This document shows positions 1 through 8,910 of a stretch of 64,000 nucleotides of DNA, piece after piece. The first letter of the stretch is position 1; every line of letters begins with the position of its first letter. Made by a program: the position numbers and the translations under genes. Location of the stretch: contig NZ_ML133542.1 of assembly GCF_003985145.1 (NCBI RefSeq), positions 26,337 through 90,336 on the forward strand. The letters are read 5' to 3'. The notes beneath the pieces were generated by a model. The model had not been told where the DNA came from, ran no database searches, and saw only the letters and a list, made by a program, of their open reading frames with translations. This DNA comes from Rhizobium anhuiense. GTDB taxonomy: Bacteria; Pseudomonadota; Alphaproteobacteria; Rhizobiales; Rhizobiaceae.

Positions 1-546
1 GATGATTGCATCGATGGTGCCGCCCTTGAGGACGTCAGCGGTGTTCGGGATCGGCACCTCGATGAAGGTGATGTTCTTCTCCGACACGTTCTTCTGCTTG
101 AGCCATTGGCGGAACAGGATATCCAGGGTGCCGCCGATGCTTGGCGTACCGATCTTCTTGCCCACCAGGTCCTCCGGCTTGGCGATCTCGACACCCTCGC
201 GCACCGCAAGACCGACATTCCTGGCCGTGCGCGCTGCGGTCACGCCGCAATTGGCAACGACCACGAGGTCGATCCCGCTGTCGACCGCCTGCAACAGCAC
301 GGTGGGCGAAACGGCGACGATCTGGTGCGAGCCGGCGACCAGCGATGCCACCAGCGTCTGGTTGGAGCCGGTCGGCAGGAACTCGACGTTGAGGCCATTC
401 TTTTCAAACAGGCCCTCATCCTTGGCCACGAAGGCGGCTTCCACTTCGGCGATGGGGGGCGTGCCGATGGCGATCCGGGTTTCGGCCCAGGACTGGGTCC
501 CGCCGGCGATGACGACAGTTGCGATCAGAATTGCGCGCTTGAACAT
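1..546 (-). CDS. ABC transporter substrate-binding protein (3' end cut off by window edge)
   Basis: Reading the minus strand from the ATG at 546 gives 182 codons open to the window edge. The N-terminus is a signal peptide (MFKRAILIATVVIAGG, then a likely cleavage after SWA). The following ETRIAIGTPPIAEVEAAFVAKDEGLFEKNGL and the later VGKKIGTPSIGGT are typical of NMT1/SsuA-like periplasmic binding proteins for nitrate, sulfonate or thiamine precursors. It should deliver a small solute to an inner-membrane ABC importer whose other genes would lie left of the window. A purine-rich GAGATC lies upstream. It diverges from the LysR gene at 678, which probably controls it. Ligand unknown. Confidence 0.8.
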   Translation of the reverse strand, partial: MFKRAILIATVVIAGGTQSWAETRIAIGTPPIAEVEAAFVAKDEGLFEKNGLNVEFLPTGSNQTLVASLVAGSHQIVAVSPTVLLQAVDSGIDLVVVANCGVTAARTARNVGLAVREGVEIAKPEDLVGKKIGTPSIGGTLDILFRQWLKQKNVSEKNITFIEVPIPNTADVLKGGTIDAII

Positions 547-677
547 AAAGATCTCCTCGAACACGGGCTCCTCAACCCATTGCGACTATTCCAAGTGCGG
601 CGCCTTTCATCAATAGACAGAACGGCAGTTCAGCTATAACCTTAAATGCATATCGCGGCACGAACGGAGGCGAGGCT

Positions 678-1604
678 GTGAACCTTCGAAAATGGGAATA
701 TTTTCTGAAGGCCGCCGAGTTCGGCAATCTGTCGCGCGTGGCCGAAAAGCTCGACATCTCGCAGCCGGCGCTCAGCCGGCAGATCACAGCCTTGGAACAG
801 GAGATCGGCGCGCCACTGTTTCATCGCACGGGTCGAGGCTTGACACTGACGCCGGCCGGCGAAGTGTTCCGGACGCGCGCGGAAGCGGTTCTGGAAGAGA
901 TCGCCAGGATTCCGGAGGAAGTCATGCACGCCGCCAACACGCCATCAGGCCGGCTTGCCTTCGGCGCGCCGCCCTTCATGGGACGCGTATTGACCGGCGA
1001 ACTTGTGGCAAGCTTCGTGGAGACCTACCCGCATGTGCGCCTTCGCGTCCGCGGTGCACATTCGGTCCAGCTTCGCGAGGCGATCTTTTTCCGGGACATC
1101 GACATCGGCATTCTGGCTGCACCGTTGACGGAGCCCGATCTGCACACCGTGCCATTGCTTCAGGAGCAGCTTTACCTGGTCGGGCCTGTCGACAGCGGTC
1201 TGTCGCCCGATCGGCCGGTCAGCCTCGATGCGGTGGCGGACCGACCGCTGATCCTGACGCCGCGTCCCGACGGCCTGAGAACACTGGTCGAAGCAGAATT
1301 CGCCCGTATCGGCCGCCGGGCAAAAGTTGCCGTAGAAACCGAATATGCGCCTATGGACGACCTCATTCGGCGCAAGGTCGGCTTTGCCATCATGCCCTAT
1401 TGCGGGATGGTCAACTCACCGCTGACCCAGTTCGCCTGGTCGCCGATCGACAACCTCAACGTCACTTGGCTGATCGCCTCGCTTCAAAATACGGAGCGCA
1501 CGCTTGCAGCGATACGCTTCACTGAAATGCTGCACAAATCAACCGAGGAAAACGTCAGGACGGGCAAGTGGCAGGCACGTTATCTTGGCAAGCAAGGGGC
1601 GTGA
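678..1604 (+). CDS. LysR-family transcriptional regulator
   Basis: A 308-residue protein of normal LysR length. The N-terminal winged helix-turn-helix is clear (FLKAAEFGNLSRVAEKLDIS, then QPALSRQITALEQEIGAPLF), followed by a periplasmic-binding-like effector domain from about residue 90. The start is GTG at 678, preceded by GGAGG at 666-670. It is divergent from the binding-protein gene at 546, with 131 bp between them, the usual geometry for a LysR protein controlling its neighbour. The effector is unknown. Confidence 0.9.
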   Translation: MNLRKWEYFLKAAEFGNLSRVAEKLDISQPALSRQITALEQEIGAPLFHRTGRGLTLTPAGEVFRTRAEAVLEEIARIPEEVMHAANTPSGRLAFGAPPFMGRVLTGELVASFVETYPHVRLRVRGAHSVQLREAIFFRDIDIGILAAPLTEPDLHTVPLLQEQLYLVGPVDSGLSPDRPVSLDAVADRPLILTPRPDGLRTLVEAEFARIGRRAKVAVETEYAPMDDLIRRKVGFAIMPYCGMVNSPLTQFAWSPIDNLNVTWLIASLQNTERTLAAIRFTEMLHKSTEENVRTGKWQARYLGKQGA

Positions 1605-1727
1605 GGATGGATCAGACAAATCCTGAACTCAAGCAGTTCCGCGCGGTGAAACAGCGTCGAGGAAACGGCCGGGAACGACCCTGCCGTTGTCTTCATGGTT
1701 GATATATTCGATGCCAGTTTGCCGGAG

Positions 1728-3974
1728 TCAGAACTCTTGCCAATCTTCATTTGAGGATTCGAGTGCTAGATTGCCACGGCTCGTTTGAGGCAAGGGGCGT
1801 CGAACGCTTCTGAGTTCTGTGGCAGCTCTTTGTATGCGAATGTCCTTCCGCCCGGTCTCGAAGCGGAAATGCTTCAACAGCGTCGCCAAACTCCGGCTCT
1901 CCTGTGCAAGACTCGCACCGGCTGCACTCATCTCCGCGACCATGCTGGCATTTTGCTGCGTTGTCTGATCCATGTGATTGACGGCTGTATTGATCTCGTG
2001 AAGTCCGGAGGACTGCTCTTGGGACGCCATCGCTATCGCGTCCATGTGAACGTTGACATCAAGCACGAGTTCCTCGATCGTCCTCAGCCCCGAACCGGTT
2101 TCACTGACAAGTTTTACCCCCTCCCCGACAGCCGAAGCCGAAGTGTCGATGAGCTTCTTGATTTCCTTCGCCGCGTTGGCAGAGCGTTGAGCGAGTTCAC
2201 GGACTTCCTGGGCGACGACCGCAAAACCCTTCCCGGCTTCGCCCGCTCGCGCCGCCTCGACACCTGCATTGAGCGCCAAGAGGTTGGTTTGGAAGGCAAT
2301 CTCGTCGATGACCCCGATGATCTGGCTGATCTGTTGGGAAGAGCCCTGGATACGGTTCATGGCGCCGATCGCGTCACGCACCACACGACCGGATATCTCG
2401 GCATGATCTCGCATGCGTTGAACGGCGCCACGGGCTTCCGAAGTCCTTTTGGTGGTGGACATCACATTGGCGGTGATTTCCTCCAACGCTGCCGCAGTCT
2501 CTTCAAGCGAGGCGGCCTGCTGCTCCGTGCGTTTCGAGAGATCTTCGGAGGCGGCGGACACGTCGGCGCTGCCGCTGGTCACGCTTTCAACAGAGCGCCC
2601 GACCGTCTGGAGCGCGTCCCGCAGTTGCCGTATAGAGGCGTTGAAATCCTCGCGCAGGCTTTCGAATTGCGGAGCGAACGGCTCCTCTAGCTCACAGACC
2701 AGGTCGCCATGCGCCAATCGCTTCAAACCTGTCGCGAGCGCCGTGGTCGCCCGCGTAAGCCGGTCTTCCGCCTCGCGCTCGGCGCTTTCCTGGATGTCGA
2801 GTTTTTCTTTTTCCGAGCGATCCCGCTCGGATTCTGCCGACGCTTCGAGGTTCTTCTTCTGAATCGCTGCCTCACGGAAGAATTCCAGGCTTCGCGCCAT
2901 CTCACCGATTTCATCGCGTCGGCTCGTCAACGGCACTTCCGTTGCGGTATCGCCCTCCGCCAGTCCCGTCATGCGTCCGGTCAGCGACCGAATGTAGCGG
3001 GAAATCCTGCGAATGACTGTTACGCAGAGCAAAAGGACAATCGTCATGATCGCGAGTGTCAAGCCGGAATAGCCCAGGAAGGATTTCCGAAGTTCGGAGT
3101 AGCGTTTGGCGGCCGTCTGGTCGAGCCGTGCGCTGGCGCGTGTGACAAGCTGGCCCAGCAGTTCGGCTCTCCGCCCAGTTGCGGCATTCCAGCGATCAGC
3201 TGTATCGGCGGGAAAGGAGACGTTTGGCAGGTTCGCGTAAACCCGATCGCGCACGCTCGCTATGAACCTGCCCTCGGCGCCAGCCTCGAAATCGTCGTAG
3301 GGTTTTACCAGGTCCGCTGGCAGAAACTCATGCATCGGCGCGAAATAAAGCTGTCGCAGGCTCTTGGAATACAGAAGCGACGAAAAGAGATCGACCGCCA
3401 TTGTCGAATTCTTGATATAAGCCCTGCCCGGCCTGATTTCCATGAACCCCGCCTCCCTGAATTGCATTAGGGCGTGGAAGCCGTTGATGAAACGCGCCAG
3501 TTCGAGATCGTCGATCGTCGCGCCGGTGCGGCGGATCAGATCCAGACCGGCCGCCGCAGCGGGACGCAGGGCAACACCTCCTTCAGTCTCGCCGGCGGTT
3601 CCGGCATCGACACGGCTGCGGAAATTCGCAAGATTGTCGCGCTTCTCGCCAATGATCTGTACGGCATGCTCGATCGCGGGATCGGCAAGACCGGACGCTT
3701 TCCAGGCGTCGTAGGCAGACTGAACTTCCGCAAGAGCAGCATCCGATGCGGCCCGGCGCGCCTGACGGTCGTCAGCAGAAGAAAACGCTTCTGCCGGGAT
3801 GACCTGTGCCAGAACGCCGCCAGCCCTTCCAAGGCGTTGCGTGACGTCCGCCTGCTCGAAAGAAGAATACCCATGGTAGTATTCCAATGCGGTCGACGCA
3901 CCCATAAGCGCGAAGGCCAGCAGTGGAAATATAGTCAATAACATAAGTAGCAACGTTAGCGGCAATCTCGACAT
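1728..3974 (-). CDS. Methyl-accepting chemotaxis protein with large periplasmic sensor
   Basis: A 748-residue transmembrane chemoreceptor. TM1 is near residues 7-29 and TM2 near 305-325 (LTLAIMTIVLLLCVTVI). The roughly 275-residue helical periplasmic region between them looks like a NIT (nitrate/nitrite-sensing type) domain, although the ligand cannot be read from sequence. A HAMP linker follows, then the MCP signalling domain with the conserved hairpin tip starting near residue 557 (DEIAFQTNLLALNAGVEAAR). The last five residues are DWQEF, which fits the xWxxF pentapeptide that tethers CheR and CheB in other receptors. No che genes are nearby, so it would feed a chemotaxis system encoded elsewhere. 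Confidence 0.92.
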   Translation of the reverse strand: MSRLPLTLLLMLLTIFPLLAFALMGASTALEYYHGYSSFEQADVTQRLGRAGGVLAQVIPAEAFSSADDRQARRAASDAALAEVQSAYDAWKASGLADPAIEHAVQIIGEKRDNLANFRSRVDAGTAGETEGGVALRPAAAAGLDLIRRTGATIDDLELARFINGFHALMQFREAGFMEIRPGRAYIKNSTMAVDLFSSLLYSKSLRQLYFAPMHEFLPADLVKPYDDFEAGAEGRFIASVRDRVYANLPNVSFPADTADRWNAATGRRAELLGQLVTRASARLDQTAAKRYSELRKSFLGYSGLTLAIMTIVLLLCVTVIRRISRYIRSLTGRMTGLAEGDTATEVPLTSRRDEIGEMARSLEFFREAAIQKKNLEASAESERDRSEKEKLDIQESAEREAEDRLTRATTALATGLKRLAHGDLVCELEEPFAPQFESLREDFNASIRQLRDALQTVGRSVESVTSGSADVSAASEDLSKRTEQQAASLEETAAALEEITANVMSTTKRTSEARGAVQRMRDHAEISGRVVRDAIGAMNRIQGSSQQISQIIGVIDEIAFQTNLLALNAGVEAARAGEAGKGFAVVAQEVRELAQRSANAAKEIKKLIDTSASAVGEGVKLVSETGSGLRTIEELVLDVNVHMDAIAMASQEQSSGLHEINTAVNHMDQTTQQNASMVAEMSAAGASLAQESRSLATLLKHFRFETGRKDIRIQRAATELRSVRRPLPQTSRGNLALESSNEDWQEF

Positions 3975-4216
3975 TCCAACCTCATCAGCTCAAATACGCT
4001 GCTTGCCGACACAAGATGGATTTCACCGCAGCGAAATTGGTCTGCGAATATCGGCAAAGCATGCACTTCCGAGCGATAAGTGAATGGCGCGCGCTTACCA
4101 GAAACTTAAACCGCGAGAGGCCGTACGATTCCGTCTCGGATATCGGACCTTTCCCGCGATATGTGGCTCACGCCGGCATCCTCGATACCCCCGGCGCTGA
4201 CGAGGGACGCGGCTAT

Positions 4217-5227
4217 TCAGTCGGCCGAACTCGACCCCGAGCTCCGCAATGTTTCTGACGGAAGCACGCCGTAGCGCTTTCTGTAGTCGGCGGAAAATCG
4301 ACCGCGGTGGACGAAACCCCACTTGAGCGCGACTTGCTTCACCGACAGGTCCGATCCACCTGTCATCAATTCGCGATGAGCCGCCTCCAGCCGCAGGCGC
4401 TGGAGAAAGGCAAAGGGAGTCGTATCACGAAAGTCGCGAAATCCCTGCTGCAACGTCCGCGGGCTGACGCCGCTTGCGGCTGCGATGTCGTTCACGGTTA
4501 TCGGCTCCGAGATATGCGCGCGCATATAGTCGATCGCCCGCTTGACGCTCCTCGGCAGGGGCGGCTCGGCAGTGCGGTACAGCAGGTCGCTCGAATAGCG
4601 ATGCCGAGCGGCTTCCATCAAGAGTTCGATCGTTGTCTCGGTGAGGTTGCTCAGCGCTATCGGCGATTGAACCAGGCTTCCATCTGCCAAACCGGTGTAC
4701 ATAAGGGCCGACAGCCGCACCAACAGGGATCCTGAGGCCGTCGACAAGTCGATGTCCGGCGCGAAATCGAGATGGCCGCGTATTGACATGTTGAGGCGCA
4801 GCGCCAGGCGCCGTATCAGTTCGTCGCGAGGGATCCTGAGGCCGAGGTGTCTTCTTGATCCGATGAAACGCGTCGCGCTTGCGGCCAAACTGTTCACGAA
4901 GACGCCACGAGTTCCCTCCGATAACATCTCTTGACCGTTCATGGTAACGACGGAGCGTCCGGAGAGAGGAAGGATAATCACATCGGTCTCCGTCGGACTC
5001 CGATGCCGGACCGTCAGATCACCTTCATAAACGCCGGCGATGAGAGAGATTGGTCCGGCCGTGATGGAATGGATATTGTAAGAGACGGCTTCTCTGCTCT
5101 CCAGAACGGCTTCGGTTCGCAGGCAGAGGCTGGAAAGAGCGGCCGCAAGCTCATCAACGTTAGAGCCTTTGAGCGACAATTGACGGATTGGGATCGTTGC
5201 ATGCCGGCGGTTCAATTTCAGCCCCAC
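4217..5227 (-). CDS. AraC-family transcriptional regulator
   Basis: 336 residues. The C-terminal 110 residues carry the double helix-turn-helix of AraC/XylS proteins (ITVNDIAAASGVSPRTLQQGFRDF, then LSVKQVALKWGFVHRGRFSADYRKRYG). The N-terminal part looks like the cupin-like AraC-binding type 2 domain (ISLIAGVYEGDLTVRHR). The upstream in-frame start is GTG at 5227, with no strong ribosome binding site, so the true start may lie a few codons inside. It has no obvious partner: the chemoreceptor lies beyond its 3' end and the small secreted protein at 5418-5780 is upstream on the same strand. Confidence 0.88.
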   Translation of the reverse strand: MGLKLNRRHATIPIRQLSLKGSNVDELAAALSSLCLRTEAVLESREAVSYNIHSITAGPISLIAGVYEGDLTVRHRSPTETDVIILPLSGRSVVTMNGQEMLSEGTRGVFVNSLAASATRFIGSRRHLGLRIPRDELIRRLALRLNMSIRGHLDFAPDIDLSTASGSLLVRLSALMYTGLADGSLVQSPIALSNLTETTIELLMEAARHRYSSDLLYRTAEPPLPRSVKRAIDYMRAHISEPITVNDIAAASGVSPRTLQQGFRDFRDTTPFAFLQRLRLEAAHRELMTGGSDLSVKQVALKWGFVHRGRFSADYRKRYGVLPSETLRSSGSSSAD

Positions 5228-5417
5228 ATTTCGAGAAACGGAACGTCTTAATCCGAGCGGCGCCCTTCATACAGCCCCCATCAGCGTGATGTACACGCGA
5301 GATAGCGCATACGATGGCCCAACGATACGACCCGCGTCGGCGACCAAAACATCCATCCGCCGGCAATATCGATGTGTGGGCTCACCCAACAGCATGAGCC
5401 CACACGGGTGCAGCCGC

Positions 5418-5780
5418 TCAGCGGATAACGAGGTCGTAACGCGTCATCGTCATCGTTGAGGCGTCGATCATGCTCATGAACTCTGATGCTGCCGGTGCAT
5501 CGGCAAAACTGTCCATCGAAGCCTGCGCGGCGGCAGCCGATTTCCAATGCACGATAACAAGCCATTGGCGGCCGTTTATGGCAGTCTCACGCGAAACGAA
5601 ACCGGGCTGCTTGCTGACGTGCTGATCTTCGAGGGCCTTGTCGACCTTCGCGAAGGCTTCGGCTGATACGCCATCCTTCAAGTTCATCGTCACGATTTCG
5701 ACGACATGCTTCTCTTGGCCCATCGCTGTACCGGACATGGAAACGAGAAACGCCAGAATGACTGACAGGACGAATTTCAT
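5418..5780 (-). CDS. Small exported protein with ABM-like (ferredoxin-fold) domain
   Basis: 120 residues. The N-terminus is a signal peptide (MKFVLSVILAFLVSMSGTAMGQ). The mature part (VVEIVTMNLKDGVSAEAFAKVDKALEDQHVSKQPGFVSRE, then WLVIVHWKSAAAAQASM) has the pattern of dimeric alpha/beta barrel proteins of the antibiotic-biosynthesis-monooxygenase fold, including the phrase on a final intense fold strand with W and HW. It starts 12 bp after the stop of the double SnoaL gene, so the two are one transcript. Export of an ABM-fold protein is less usual than a cytoplasmic location. Function unknown. Confidence 0.75.
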   Translation of the reverse strand: MKFVLSVILAFLVSMSGTAMGQEKHVVEIVTMNLKDGVSAEAFAKVDKALEDQHVSKQPGFVSRETAINGRQWLVIVHWKSAAAAQASMDSFADAPAASEFMSMIDASTMTMTRYDLVIR

Positions 5781-5792
5781 TTCGCGCCTTCC

Positions 5793-6569
5793 TCAGAACT
5801 TTCCGTTGTCGTGGGCCATTTGAGCCGGGATGGTGGAAATCGTATCCCAATGCTCGACAATCTTGCCGCTCTCCACGCGGAAGAGGTCGAAGAAGGCAGT
5901 TGGTGTTTCGCCGAACTTCCCTTCCGAGGCCGTGAAGACGAAGTTGCCCTCGGCAACGATCAAATGTGTCTTGGTGTAGGCCATCGGCTGGCCGGCTTCG
6001 GCCATCGCCTTCAGCGCGGCGCCCAGGCCGTCCAATCCGTTGCCCACCATCGGGTTGTGCTGGATATAGGTTTCCGTCGAAATATAGTCGGTGATCTTCT
6101 GCGGTGCCGTGCCGAGCAATACGTCATGCACGAAGTTCTCGACCAGCGTACGGTTTTCGGCGGTTTTGGCGAGATCCTTGATTTCGGTCGCGCCGTCCGT
6201 CATCGAATTGCCACTGGCTGTTTTCGACGCGGGGACGGCAGCCTGTAGATTGTCCCAATGTTCGGCAACCTTGCCGTCTTCGACACGGAACACGTCGAAT
6301 GCGACCATCGTCTGGCCGCCAAAGGCCTGGGCATTTTCATAGGTCGAATGCAGGACCACCAGATCCCCCTCTGCCAGGACGCGATGAGTTGTCGCCGTCA
6401 GGCCGCTTTGCTTGAGCGCAGGCAGAAAGCCGAGGATAGGAGCGGCGCCCGTGGGTACGGCGGGATTGTGCTGAATGTAGTTTTCCTTCAGGAGCTGGCT
6501 TGCCGCTTCCGGATCAAAATTGGTGAACAGCGCGACGACAGCGCTCAGCACGATTTCCTTTGGGCTCAT
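5793..6569 (-). CDS. Protein with two tandem SnoaL/NTF2-like domains
   Basis: 258 residues from the ATG at 6569, which has AAGGGA upstream. An in-frame extension to 6800 reads like non-coding sequence and was left out. The protein is an internal duplication: YIQHNP occurs near residue 26 and again near residue 155, and each half ends with a similar strand (FDVFRVEDGKVAEHWD and FDLFRVESGKIVEHWD). These are features of SnoaL-like polyketide cyclase/NTF2-fold domains, which usually occur singly. First gene of a two-gene unit with the ABM-fold gene. Its divergent LysR neighbour at 6859 is a likely regulator. The substrate is unknown. Confidence 0.8.
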   Translation of the reverse strand: MSPKEIVLSAVVALFTNFDPEAASQLLKENYIQHNPAVPTGAAPILGFLPALKQSGLTATTHRVLAEGDLVVLHSTYENAQAFGGQTMVAFDVFRVEDGKVAEHWDNLQAAVPASKTASGNSMTDGATEIKDLAKTAENRTLVENFVHDVLLGTAPQKITDYISTETYIQHNPMVGNGLDGLGAALKAMAEAGQPMAYTKTHLIVAEGNFVFTASEGKFGETPTAFFDLFRVESGKIVEHWDTISTIPAQMAHDNGKF

Positions 6570-6802
6570 TTTTAAAATCCCTTTTACCTGGTTTGCATGA
6601 GGCAGCGCGGAACTGCGCTGCAGAACTTGTGAATTTCGCGCCCGACGACCGGTCGGGACCGGGTTGACGGTATCTTCGTCGAACGCGATACGGCACGCCG
6701 ATTGCTCACCGCCGGAACGCCGCGTGCGATCGAGAGCGGCAGTTCGGAAGCAACCATCTATGTTTCCTGGATCTGCCGGGTTCCGATTTAGCACTGGCAA
6801 TT

Positions 6803-6849
6803 AATCGCCAAAATGGCGATTATAGCGTCTCAGTTTCGCCAAAATGGAG
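6803..6849. promoter_or_regulatory. Probable LysR operator: perfect dyad plus a second copy 31 bp away
   Basis: AATCGCCA and TGGCGATT form a perfect inverted repeat around AAA at 6803-6821. The core CGCCAAAATGG is repeated exactly at 6837-6847, 31 bp (about three helical turns) downstream, followed by AGA instead of CGA. The pair lies in the divergent region between the SnoaL gene and the LysR gene. The second copy overlaps the upstream ATG at 6844, which argues that translation of the LysR gene starts at 6859. Confidence 0.6.
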
Positions 6850-6858
6850 ACAATCGGT

Positions 6859-7740
6859 ATGGATAAGATTGACGGCATGCGAACCTTTGTCGCCGCGGTC
6901 GAGGCGGGATCGTTTGCCGCCGCAAGCGAGCGGCTGGGCATTTCCGGTAAGCTCGTCAGCAAATACATCGCAACACTTGAAGCTGACTTGAGAATGAATC
7001 TGCTTCATCGCACCACTCGATCCATGTCGTTGACGCATGACGGTCGGATCTATCTCGAGGGATGCCGACGTGTTCTGAACGAACTCGATCTGCTGGACAT
7101 GTCCCTCGAGGCATCAAGTGGCTTGAAAGGCACGCTGCGTGTGGCAGCACCTCTGACCTTTGGCGAAACGGTCGTCGCAACCGCAATTCTCGAGTTCATG
7201 GATCTCCATCCGGAGGTTACGGTTGAGCTGGAATTGTCCGATGAATACGTCGATCTCGCTGAAGACGGTTTCGATCTGGCCGTGCGCATCGGCACTTTGA
7301 AGGACTCGAGCCTCGTGGCACGAAAGCTCGGAGAGGCAAGGCTTCTGGTCGTCGCCGCCCCATCCTACATCGAACGCCATGGCGCACCGGCCCATCCGGA
7401 CGAATTGTCCAGCCACATTTGCATTCGCGACGCCAACAATCCTGACCCGAACCGTTGGCCCTTCCTGATTGAAGGGAAGCAGATCCAAGTGTCGGTCACC
7501 GGCCCCTTCCTCTCCAATAGCCCCCCCGCCTGCCTGATACCTGCGCGCGCGGGAAAAGGTATCTTCATCTGCCCAGACGTTTTTCTGGCTGACGACCTTG
7601 CCCAAGGCCGGCTCGTTCAGCTGCTGGCCGGTTTTCCATCGAGAATGATCGCGATCCAGACAGTCCAGTTGCCATCGGCCTTCCGCAAACCCAAGGTCGC
7701 AGCATTCATCAACGTTTTAAGAAAGCACATGAAGACATGA
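6859..7740 (+). CDS. LysR-family transcriptional regulator
   Basis: 293 residues from the ATG at 6859, where GGAGA sits 8 bp upstream. The in-frame ATG at 6844 lies inside a probable operator. The helix-turn-helix is at residues 8-60 (FVAAVEAGSFAAASERLGIS, then VSKYIATLEADLRMNLLHRTTRSMSLT), and the effector domain follows. The domain style resembles the CrgA/DsdC-like group that often controls a divergent oxidoreductase or detoxification gene. Here the divergent unit is the SnoaL plus ABM-fold pair. Confidence 0.9.
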   Translation: MDKIDGMRTFVAAVEAGSFAAASERLGISGKLVSKYIATLEADLRMNLLHRTTRSMSLTHDGRIYLEGCRRVLNELDLLDMSLEASSGLKGTLRVAAPLTFGETVVATAILEFMDLHPEVTVELELSDEYVDLAEDGFDLAVRIGTLKDSSLVARKLGEARLLVVAAPSYIERHGAPAHPDELSSHICIRDANNPDPNRWPFLIEGKQIQVSVTGPFLSNSPPACLIPARAGKGIFICPDVFLADDLAQGRLVQLLAGFPSRMIAIQTVQLPSAFRKPKVAAFINVLRKHMKT

Positions 7741-7866
7741 ATTCGGCAGCCTCATGAAAAGTTGCCGATGGAAATGCGTGGCGTTGGGCGGCGCTGTAGG
7801 GCCTCCATTGCGGACGTGCTATTCGACGGAATTCTGAACACACCCACGCCGAAGGTCTGGTGACAA

Positions 7867-8829
7867 ATGGACTTGGATCCCCGACTGCTTCGCTACCTTC
7901 TCGCCATCGACCGCGCCGGCTCCTTCCTCAAGGCGGCGGAAGCGCTTCATATTTCCCAGCCGGCACTTTCTGTCAGCGTCGCGCGTCTGGAGGACGTAAC
8001 GCAGATGCAGCTTGTCGACCGCGGTCGACATGGTGCGATCATGACGGAGGCTGGCAAGATACTGGTGCGCCATGCCGAAAGCATTGAAGCCATTCTGGAG
8101 ATAGCCGGACGGGAATTGGAAGCGCGTGGCCGCGGTGTTGAAGGCCCGCTCCACATCGGCGGAACGCCGCTCGCGACCGGCAGTTTCGTGCCGCTGGTCG
8201 TCGGCCGCATTCTCGAGGAAAATGGCAATGCTGCCATCGAGGTAGTTGAGGGCACGGACGAGCAGTTGATGGAGCGGCTCCTGACCCACAAGCTCGATCT
8301 CGTCATTTCCAATGTCGGACAGAGACCGGCACCGGAGAGAGTGGAAGTCATTCCGCTCTTCACGGCCCGATCGGTGATCGTGGTTCGGGCGGGGCATCCA
8401 TTGGAGGGGCGGCAAGACGTCTCTCTCGCGGAACTCGCCTGCTCGACATGGGTGATGCCCCCGCGCGGCGGCGCTTTCCGCAAACAGATTGAAGCCCTGT
8501 TCACGACAAATGGCGTCCCCTTCCCGGTACACCTTGTCGAGGCAGCTCCCTTCAGCGTGCTGAAGGCAATCGTGGAACGCTCGGATGGCGTTAGCATACT
8601 GTCCGATGAGTTCCTGCGCGAGGAGATCCGCCGGGGCGTGCTGACAGCGATTCCGCTGCAGGAACACATCGCCTCACGCCAGTTCGCTCTGCAGAAAATT
8701 GCAGGCCGGCAACTCAATTCGCTCGGTCAGCGCTTTGTCGACATCGCCATGGAACTGGCATCGGCATCGCAGACGGAAGCGGAACATTCGGTGCGCAGCG
8801 GCCAGAGCAATTCCAGGAAAAGTGTGTGA
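7867..8829 (+). CDS. LysR-family transcriptional regulator (no obvious target gene)
   Basis: 320 residues with the N-terminal helix-turn-helix at about 5-62 (LLAIDRAGSFLKAAEALHIS, then QPALSVSVARLEDVTQMQLV) and a type 2 periplasmic-binding-like effector domain. It lies 126 bp downstream of another LysR gene in the same direction. No enzyme or transporter is adjacent, so the target is unknown. Its last eight codons and TGA lie within a dispersed repeat (8805-8910), so the C-terminus has been recut by that element. Confidence 0.88.
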   Translation: MDLDPRLLRYLLAIDRAGSFLKAAEALHISQPALSVSVARLEDVTQMQLVDRGRHGAIMTEAGKILVRHAESIEAILEIAGRELEARGRGVEGPLHIGGTPLATGSFVPLVVGRILEENGNAAIEVVEGTDEQLMERLLTHKLDLVISNVGQRPAPERVEVIPLFTARSVIVVRAGHPLEGRQDVSLAELACSTWVMPPRGGAFRKQIEALFTTNGVPFPVHLVEAAPFSVLKAIVERSDGVSILSDEFLREEIRRGVLTAIPLQEHIASRQFALQKIAGRQLNSLGQRFVDIAMELASASQTEAEHSVRSGQSNSRKSV

Positions 8830-8910
8830 AACGGTTTTCCGTCCGGGATTGCGTATAAACAAAAGGATAGAGCGGTGCTGCGCTTCCGTGAAAAGCTGAA
8901 CCGCTCTAGA
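8805..8910. repeat. Dispersed intergenic repeat, copy 1
   Basis: A 106-bp element that begins GAGCAATTCCAGGAAAAGTG and ends GCTGAACCGCTCTAGA. It matches 15134-15260 over nearly its whole length. The right part folds: AGAGCGGT at 8869-8876 pairs with ACCGCTCT at 8900-8907. It lies between convergent genes and supplies the TGA of the upstream LysR gene and the TAG of the minus-strand gene at 8906. Both this position and the fold suit a bidirectional terminator or a REP-like element. Confidence 0.85.

Noticed and set aside
2..639. Plus-strand frames at the left edge
   Set aside because: They are antisense to a convincing substrate-binding protein that reads off the window edge.
5793..6800. Long form of the double SnoaL gene from 6800
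   Set aside because: The first 77 codons have no family match, and a good ribosome binding site precedes the ATG at 6569.
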